The translations under genes were made by a program, and so were the position numbers. A model generated the notes under the pieces. The model saw only the letters and a list, made by a program, of their open reading frames with translations. It searched no databases and had not been told where the DNA came from. From NCBI GenBank assembly GCA_902493145.1, contig CABUOA010000005.1, forward strand, positions 18,930 to 82,929: a DNA stretch of 64,000 bases, written 5' to 3'. The stretch is from an uncultured Collinsella sp. GTDB lineage: Bacteria; Actinomycetota; Coriobacteriia; Coriobacteriales; Coriobacteriaceae. Below are positions 61,101 to 64,000 of the stretch, one piece after another; position 1 is the first letter of the stretch, and each line of letters starts with the position of its first letter.

Positions 61101-62897
61101 AGCTATATGGCTGCCGGCGGCTCGATGAAGGGGCTCGGCAAGAGCGTCCTCTTCAATGGTGCCGACGGAAGGTTGCCCCAGGGCACCCAGCTTACGCTCA
61201 TCGATGCGAACGTTGATGGCAAGGCCGGTGGCAGAGAGTACCACTATACGGTGGGCGAAGGCGGAGCAACGAGCGTTTCCCTGAGCGGAAATGCGGGCTT
61301 TGAGGATTCTGCGGGCAATCCATATCAGGAGCGATGGCTGAGCGAGATTTTGGATGTGTACGCCGAAAAGGATGGCGCCGGCACATGGGCCGAGTGTAAT
61401 AACGAGGCAGAGGCGACCGCTAAGGCGAAGATCGGAGACAAGTGGACGCTGTTTAAGGTTGCGGGCGCTAACGTTCCCAGCAACAAGCGCTATACGCTAA
61501 AGGTACCTAAGGAGAAGGATACCGGCAGAGAGAAGCGTGCATCGGAGAGCGTCTACCTAGTTGTCAACGTGCCTAAGTCGGGCGACGGCGGGACGCAAGC
61601 TAGTATCAACGGTTTTACGGCTTCGTCTATTGACTCAAATTCTTCGGGTGCCCGCATATCTTGGAATTTGCATCACGTCTTGCGCACCGGTGGCGAAGAT
61701 AATCAAAACAGTACGGCATCGACATACAGCATCTTGTCCAATTATGAGCAGAGTGTAGTCGACAATATAAATGCGGCGCGCATTCCGGTTTCGAAGTCGG
61801 AGGACGGTGCCGCCTACGTGCTTTCTCTTGACGTCAAAGATAGGGTTACGTTTAGCCCGAGCCAATACTATACAGAGAGTGACCATCTGTTCTATCAGCT
61901 CGATACATCGCTGTGTCGCTATGGCGCCAACAACAACCTAATGGGAGTAAGTAGTTTCCCGAGCGGAACCTCGGCAATTGCGAAGTTTTATGTTGCCATC
62001 GGCGGTCAGAACTACAGGTGGAATGGCGGCGATTGGGAGCCGTGTGACGTTTCGATGCCTGCGTTCACGCAGACCGTGACGGATACAGGCGATGATTCGC
62101 TGAAGCTCAAGCTCGATTATGACCTCGCCGGAATCCGCAAGATCGCAACGGACGGATCCTTTACCGTGCGTACGGTGGTGGAAGAGATTCGCCTTACGCC
62201 GGACGGCTGCAACAAGGTTATCTCCCTGTCCAAGCAGTCTGGCGAGGACGCCTGTACCAAGATGTCCTATACTGCCAAGCTTTCGACGCGTAAGGAAGGC
62301 CTTAATACCTCGAGCCTGACGCAGACGAAGCCCGGTAACGTCGGGTACTATCGCATGGACACGGGTGATACGACCATTACGCTTTCTGCGCCAGATAAGT
62401 CGCAGCTTGGTATTAACGTGGACGACCTTCGCCCGATTGCGGACGGCACGATAGGCCTGGGTGCCACGTATGAACTGGGTGGACTTAGCAACGCCGCCGA
62501 GGCAATTGCAAATGCCGACTCTGTTGTGTACACGCTCGAGCTGCAGCGCCGCGGAACCGACGGCACGTATGAGAGCGTAACGGATGATATCTCCAACTAC
62601 GTAACAGTGACGGAGAGTAAGCTTGCCGCGGCCGCTCCCTCCGGTAGCACGATCACCTTCACTGACTCGAAGGAGAATGGCAAGTTCAAAACGCAGAACG
62701 GTGACACTACGTTTAGCCTGCCCTTTACCGTTAAGGTCAACACGCAGGTTGAACAGCGTGAGCAGTTCTACGCGAACTATCGATTGGTAATGAGAGCGAG
62801 CCTGGTTAAGGGTGACGTGGCGAGCGCAAAGCCTCAATCGCCCGACTATGTGACCTATACGCTCACGAGGGTGAACCTCAACGGCATCGACCACTAG
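52170..62897 (+). CDS. Giant surface protein (3575 aa) with GLUG-type repeats
   Basis: The leader MRTAKRILAEFMTVIMVLQACSPTVAAVAAG can be cleaved after AVAAG; LQAC might instead be a lipobox. An acidic Ser/Thr/Asp/Ala stretch (about 45-135) is followed from about residue 410 to 2600 by more than 20 GLUG-like turns (GGVVGLVGS, GGLVGKV, GGIVGNL, GGAIGYVSD, GGLLGSSG, GGVLGYAKS, GGLIGEVT, GGLLGAIHN), as in M26 IgA peptidases and other beta-helix adhesins. The last 970 residues lack the repeats and are beta-rich. No peptidase motif, sorting signal or C-terminal membrane segment was found, so it must be held by other means, perhaps by the three preceding membrane proteins (inference). Codons are more A/T-rich than in housekeeping genes. 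A strong terminator follows. Confidence 0.88.
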   Translation: MRTAKRILAEFMTVIMVLQACSPTVAAVAAGWQNISSEIAAASAEASDAAESGETKSDVTTGSGSSDTGAAGDGAEDDATKGDTATGDTADSAAGSDSTGDQTEGDDAAGGAAADDAEQDADDEASEDAEALAGATITDLNELVELLEANGAENIVLKDERSGIRSLDVKSSEAFAVLSNADASLYYDAQIKVIITGDAKLTESAKNGMSFQGLGSDECPFEGRIYRSLNAGDSPVELTTDRTVFNNLKLSDQNNTVKIKWVGATSYSAPTVASKVSGAENSEESKTLIASVDIADPVDKKDDTTSALTAPLLGETMGNLAVAVTYSLTGSRKNLKANATGNIGLIANTVESGTLTVESVTFPNDLASDGTVKTSSGNAGLLVGEVKDGATLSIGALTNVPTTTVQSTNGSAGGVVGLVGSSAGAMVNVTEALDLRALTVKGTTASGGFIGKATVLTLGADNKQIRCPLNIGDENSACSGGVIGDVSFAQGFIVKPNMFDLGNLVTLGASQRAGALFGMADISNGDIVVQGGTYKSKLALPEDVSVNGSYGGLVGKVFATKTDDDGALRAFVVQKDADKKTCSIEFELAGKLSDTGGVVGYVGDNADSNSQPVNSQPVAVVLDGVTVTCKGVASARTDAGKFGGAVGVIDTRSVLDVRDFALTSDNAIGGAANNRAAGIAGSARNAVIKFSGITNLSGASFAENATTGQLVYENNNALIFAAGDGSNGNVTDEDATGWTYRRSNKASKTDDIATYGEVIRLGDKFITLDPSTHKLTLPASLALTNGAYALTTAEDFAKLAITWQTNGYYSMVEGVAENNLNGLQSSTITVNNTIDLKGTGLTGFTQDRAGDSQVFSGTLNGGGTNGNGTINLAVGEPYGKRGEAVLDGNDTSNGNGKIYRHGRLGLFAAVNGATISNVTIAGSMKFDNGSAIDAGSLAGGIVGNLSLSSVTCKTNIACDDTFANDVNIGGIAGSVSAAATVAFKGNSKAQTTITAAGSLNGNSRIGGAIGYVSDCASTFNVTGLEVAGSIETGDCAGGKIAQVGGLIGCIAQSTYNAGTIANSADKHVNISGLSFNSFKMNVGRNGDALNGAGGLLGYSWGNAIVTIGDAAANTSGSTYALKTANNTTVAASDSTEVGGLVYAASGHWIINNYAIDLSGTTINAGAAQTLGVLVCRGCKVDNKTTYGVENYIGLYLEDKACWETAYRVPSGEGAIVAPGVTSFDEWVGSGVKPSKGSKLMDAGCNAVVSLHTRNDKLDMDGDATNGNSYQNRSTFGQSHKTNGNTRYFYNLDGAYDRCEGGFSGGQINTADKLLLWSAFCYAPAGIRSTIVPDGTTGLDGSITITGTIDLAGYSYYPTQPIGEVTVNNAAITFYYSKIKAEQNGNKLNSDATQHENMHCGLFQTVADGDLTVSNVTLGGTVGPVINDGKSSTDAIGAGGSSSGALVCRYVCGSSDGSGTKIRKISIDDLTLNNLIVDGANSATDANAYMPLLINEMQKYVSLNAKNIKTTGYTSGTKAATSLFGKLGVGSEADQVTAKFERISLPSQNSNTIFTHASLLESFGYKSTGTGSADYTFTKADANAGMVTYGSEIDAENKEYSGKQLWYYDEATYGAVSGYVTVDGKKDGDVRPWFGDYLPYVYKGKATEDGVQYHEIKVNQRIPKLVEGCGTYGDPYAVKDAAEMNAIANYINNQTALDGWEVTIVVDQSTLCNRRRNNSNDNEITYVYKQANDAGEKWEKRTGDNATDHSATLSDDMMHRYIQSAYYSIEPTEGNTITLDGASFGGFGNRANPFRGVIVGNFGSDNKNATIKIENNKGSLRGLISYSYGSVVRSLNINYVNAQATITYSAKDSDGVPTAFFGGVIGCILGGDNIIDGVVVNNPNNGSTTYRFTVTGSSHLVPIGGYVGAIAGGGVIFRNTGDSWRGGTKEKFKPVAEGGANYGLYDNPYVGRVIDGYAFSEGCARTVDNGDANYKINELTKKGTSCVTTTGTDNKYLGTNAEAPVTMVENAQGLLVLSAIISSGAGAGAAHTNYSNNGVFRGSKAYWGSDSQDPAICGYLFGNKEYGKVRNASYANVGKPESAAGDFEIAKNDDQKAPGKQGWHGPLDHDDNVNSPYLVASYAADYQTGYVCASKSIGMSLEFKQGDTYDMTDYGTGYVGLNGRYYSNACNSNEAATDRDRITPHVATIDGNGATITVGTKGAAYGVVEYADDDYKVSGVGGLLSTVMFTSSYVAPSVTANDGAQVKDLTFSNCNVALTYIDTNGEAKPGEAPNDLTGAGLLAGATANYDDGTCGIYCNVQMKNCTVSGAKSVGGLLGSSGRARRTTREDRTYMVEFSDGWGPAYLYDCSYTGLNVTGEKNVGGYVGTVASACGVWTTAGTGVSEKTVAANSTITATGTTPYVGGVLGYAKSSDISVNTNVGTTEAVLSSSTAVISGVNVLATGENTDTCMGAGGVLGSAYSGVISMSNVRIDGGDGSKNALIGDETGKNTTIRNAGGLIGEVTTSIYRSNVYWFEGCSVENIDVAGTNQCSGGLIGYFYSNDGITCNNIAIESATIKGSWSGGLLGAIHNGSDVINVTNTRVSNTTFSGTSNGGIAGDGRGQFHLVNVLMDGNTYKKDAKQGVLLGEVDTGDNRYSLSAAGVDVKPGDGKTTSDLPPMVYTTNAAAVNKKTYIAFGDYNDKLAVPGKGITFYGADDTATTAASPYVTTSPVSTLAVRASNGDTTDRYLFGDGAAIDTAAAIQSEVIQSKAGTSFPGRYTYTNIGGINDNGAYQNTSSYNAKSVASMFNVNNDASDSKVATDFPVLVISGTDNTTVKSYLNIITNGGFSDACRLNNENGTNPHVTAKAEVFQLKNGVFVKDKEASNNPTLRVVNNGKNNMSFSPSSDWDNGKGRFTLLTVTFTEAGQSYNVQVPIIVKRKLEIDFTATYDYGTQFKEKDYANLGKDAHVLTSFGEPMTGLLTWTYNSANGKEVDFGWDSYMAAGGSMKGLGKSVLFNGADGRLPQGTQLTLIDANVDGKAGGREYHYTVGEGGATSVSLSGNAGFEDSAGNPYQERWLSEILDVYAEKDGAGTWAECNNEAEATAKAKIGDKWTLFKVAGANVPSNKRYTLKVPKEKDTGREKRASESVYLVVNVPKSGDGGTQASINGFTASSIDSNSSGARISWNLHHVLRTGGEDNQNSTASTYSILSNYEQSVVDNINAARIPVSKSEDGAAYVLSLDVKDRVTFSPSQYYTESDHLFYQLDTSLCRYGANNNLMGVSSFPSGTSAIAKFYVAIGGQNYRWNGGDWEPCDVSMPAFTQTVTDTGDDSLKLKLDYDLAGIRKIATDGSFTVRTVVEEIRLTPDGCNKVISLSKQSGEDACTKMSYTAKLSTRKEGLNTSSLTQTKPGNVGYYRMDTGDTTITLSAPDKSQLGINVDDLRPIADGTIGLGATYELGGLSNAAEAIANADSVVYTLELQRRGTDGTYESVTDDISNYVTVTESKLAAAAPSGSTITFTDSKENGKFKTQNGDTTFSLPFTVKVNTQVEQREQFYANYRLVMRASLVKGDVASAKPQSPDYVTYTLTRVNLNGIDH

Positions 62898-62919
62898 TTC
62901 CGAAGCCAACTAGCTTCGC

Positions 62920-62955
62920 AAAGGGGGCGGCAACCACCCGGTTGCCGCCCCCTTT
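62920..62955 (+). terminator. Terminator of the giant gene
   Basis: A 15-bp perfect stem (62920-62934 with 62941-62955; AAAGGGGGCGGCAAC) and a 6-nt loop, ending in TTTCTT. Confidence 0.92.
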
Positions 62956-62996
62956 CTTGCTCGCGCGGCCTGCCGTTGCTTCGGCTTCCCATCAAA

Positions 62997-63060
62997 CTTT
63001 CCAACTTTCCACTTAACTTACCATCTAAGGTGGAAAGCTGGAAAGTAAGGTGGAAAGCTG
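62997..63060. repeat. Inverted and direct repeats of TTTCCA(A/C)-type words
   Basis: ACTTTCCAACTTTCCACTT (62997-63015) pairs with AAGGTGGAAAGCTGGAAAGT (63027-63046, three mismatches), and AAGGTGGAAAGCTG occurs twice in tandem. It lies in the 428-bp gap between the giant gene and the HTH gene. Confidence 0.5.
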
Positions 63061-63253
63061 TCGCGCCATTGCGGGCGGGTAGGGGGGTCAATAATTGCGT
63101 AGGCCATACCAGCCAAACAAAAAGATACCAATCTGGTTGGTAAAACACCGTCAATGAGCTGCGAGCTAACTAGCTGCGTAAATAAAACCTAAAGAACTGT
63201 TGCAAAGTAATGGCAAATGCCCAGATAGCGAAATTGCGATTTTCAATTAACTG

Positions 63254-63296
63254 TTACGTGCAAACAGCAAAATGCTACTATCTAACATGCACGTAA
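63254..63296. promoter_or_regulatory. 9-bp inverted repeat upstream of the HTH gene
   Basis: TTACGTGCA (63254-63262) and TGCACGTAA (63288-63296) are exact complements, 25 bp apart, in A/T-rich DNA ending 30 bp before the start codon. The placement suits an operator, possibly for self-regulation. Confidence 0.5.
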
Positions 63297-63325
63297 GAAA
63301 GCAGGTTAACGGTTAAGGCTAAGAA

Positions 63326-63730
63326 GTGGCAGGTATGTCGGAAGCAACAAGGACTCGCACGCATGCGCCCGAGGTTAGGCAGCGCGCTGTCGAGGTCCTC
63401 CAAGAGGGGGTCGGTCATCGCGCCCTCGCTGCGGAGCTCGGCATTCCCCAGGCCACGGCTCGTCAATGGGCCCGCGCGTATGCCGTGGGCGGCGCCGACG
63501 CCGTGCTCAACGCGGGCACTCGCCATCACACCTATTCGTACGAGGTTAAGCTCGCCGTGGTTAAGGACCGCTTGGAAAACGGCCTGACGGTTCGCGAGGC
63601 TATGATCAAGCACAAGATTCCCAGCGAGTCTTCGGTCAAGGCTTGGTGTCGCCAGTATCGCGATGGCGGCGAGGCCGCATTGGTCGATAAGCCGCGCGGT
63701 CGCAAGCCGCGCGTTAAAAAGGCGGAATAG
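63326..63730 (+). CDS. Helix-turn-helix protein, IS3-family OrfA-like
   Basis: A protein of 134 aa with two HTH segments: RQRAVEVLQEGVGHRALAAELGIPQATARQWARAYAVGG (about 18-58) and KLAVVKDRLENGLTVREAMIKHKIPSESSVKAWCRQYRDGG (about 72-112), then a basic tail KPRGRKPRVKKAE. This is the layout of OrfA of IS150-like elements, yet no OrfB, terminal repeats or target duplication are visible, and it has its own terminator. It may be a lone IS remnant or a domesticated regulator. GTG 63326 (AAGG 7 nt before it) or ATG 63335 may be the start. Confidence 0.75.
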   Translation: MAGMSEATRTRTHAPEVRQRAVEVLQEGVGHRALAAELGIPQATARQWARAYAVGGADAVLNAGTRHHTYSYEVKLAVVKDRLENGLTVREAMIKHKIPSESSVKAWCRQYRDGGEAALVDKPRGRKPRVKKAE

Positions 63731-63742
63731 CGAACGGGATGG

Positions 63743-63765
63743 TGCGCCCACAGGGGCGCATTTTT
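63743..63765 (+). terminator. Terminator of the HTH gene
   Basis: TGCGCCC (63743-63749) and GGGCGCA (63754-63760) around ACAG, then five T. From here to the window end (235 bp) no gene or other clear feature was found. Confidence 0.85.
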
Positions 63766-64000
63766 CTTGCCGCGCCAACTTTTCGGACCGCCGCGTGTCT
63801 ATCGGGACATTCTCCAAAGTGGCCAATAAACCGCGTGCAGTACCCGTGCGCCCGTCGCTGCGATAGTGGGAGTGTCGCCTCTCTGCTCCAAAGCGAACGT
63901 GCCCTTACCCCGTACGCCTAAAACTCCCCAGTTGGCCGAAAACCTGCCGCCGCTACTCCTCAACTGAGCTATAACGTTAAACAATTGCAGCGTTTTTGCA

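Noticed and set aside
63326..64000. Complete insertion sequence at the window end
   Set aside because: No OrfB frame, no terminal inverted repeats and no target duplication can be seen after the HTH gene.

Overview
The window is high-GC chromosomal DNA from a Gram-positive gut actinobacterium of the class Coriobacteriia, most likely Collinsella or a close relative. This rests on gene content and style (sortase-anchored adhesins ending in LxxTGD plus a KRRxR tail, 12-TM LuxR regulators, ECF and Tat/lipoprotein transport genes, an electron-bifurcating Nfn pair), not on a database search.

Layout. 1-2211: 3' end of a large sortase-anchored, carbohydrate-binding surface protein. 2429-4411: purE, a class B sortase and a MoaE-like gene. 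4502-5731 (minus): a CmpB-family membrane protein. 6018-9640: purF, purM, purN. 9766-12173: an EIIA protein, a parvulin-type foldase and a YqeY protein. 12475-15504: a complete polar amino acid ABC importer, followed by a cytidylate-kinase-like gene. 16228-17634 (minus): a membrane-bound LuxR regulator. 17850-28975: three large sortase-type adhesins, the last split by a frameshift. 29381-35447 (minus): the Nfn-type oxidoreductase pair, pth, prs and glmU. 35643-38891: an ECF vitamin/metal transporter operon (T, fused A-A', S). 39427-44629: exodeoxyribonuclease III, Sir2 deacylase, a fused folP-folK, a biotin-ligase-like protein and coaX. 44826-44902: initiator tRNA-Met. 45431-47461: an old-yellow-enzyme-type enoate reductase. 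47697-49001: a DUF4143 ATPase behind four exactly spaced iterons. 49278-62897: three single-pass membrane proteins followed by a 3575-residue surface protein with GLUG-type repeats. 63326-63730: a small HTH protein resembling an IS3-family OrfA.

How the genes work together. Purine synthesis (purE, purF, purM, purN, with prs supplying PRPP) is spread over several transcription units. The surface genes form two blocks (17.8-29 kb and 49-63 kb), and a class B sortase lies nearby at 2.9 kb. The three intact C-termini in the first block read LAATG, LVATG and LASTG, which fits a class E-like sortase better than a standard LPxTG enzyme.

The most unusual part of the window is between the genes. There are three arrays of 57-nt palindromes repeating every 80-81 bp (nine units), a dispersed family of hairpins built around a GGGACAG core, several long perfect inverted repeats of 28-30 bp per arm, and a 189-bp palindromic element sitting in frame inside the ECF ATPase gene. 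The four-gene 49-63 kb locus and the 57-nt arrays are the best candidates for something not yet described.
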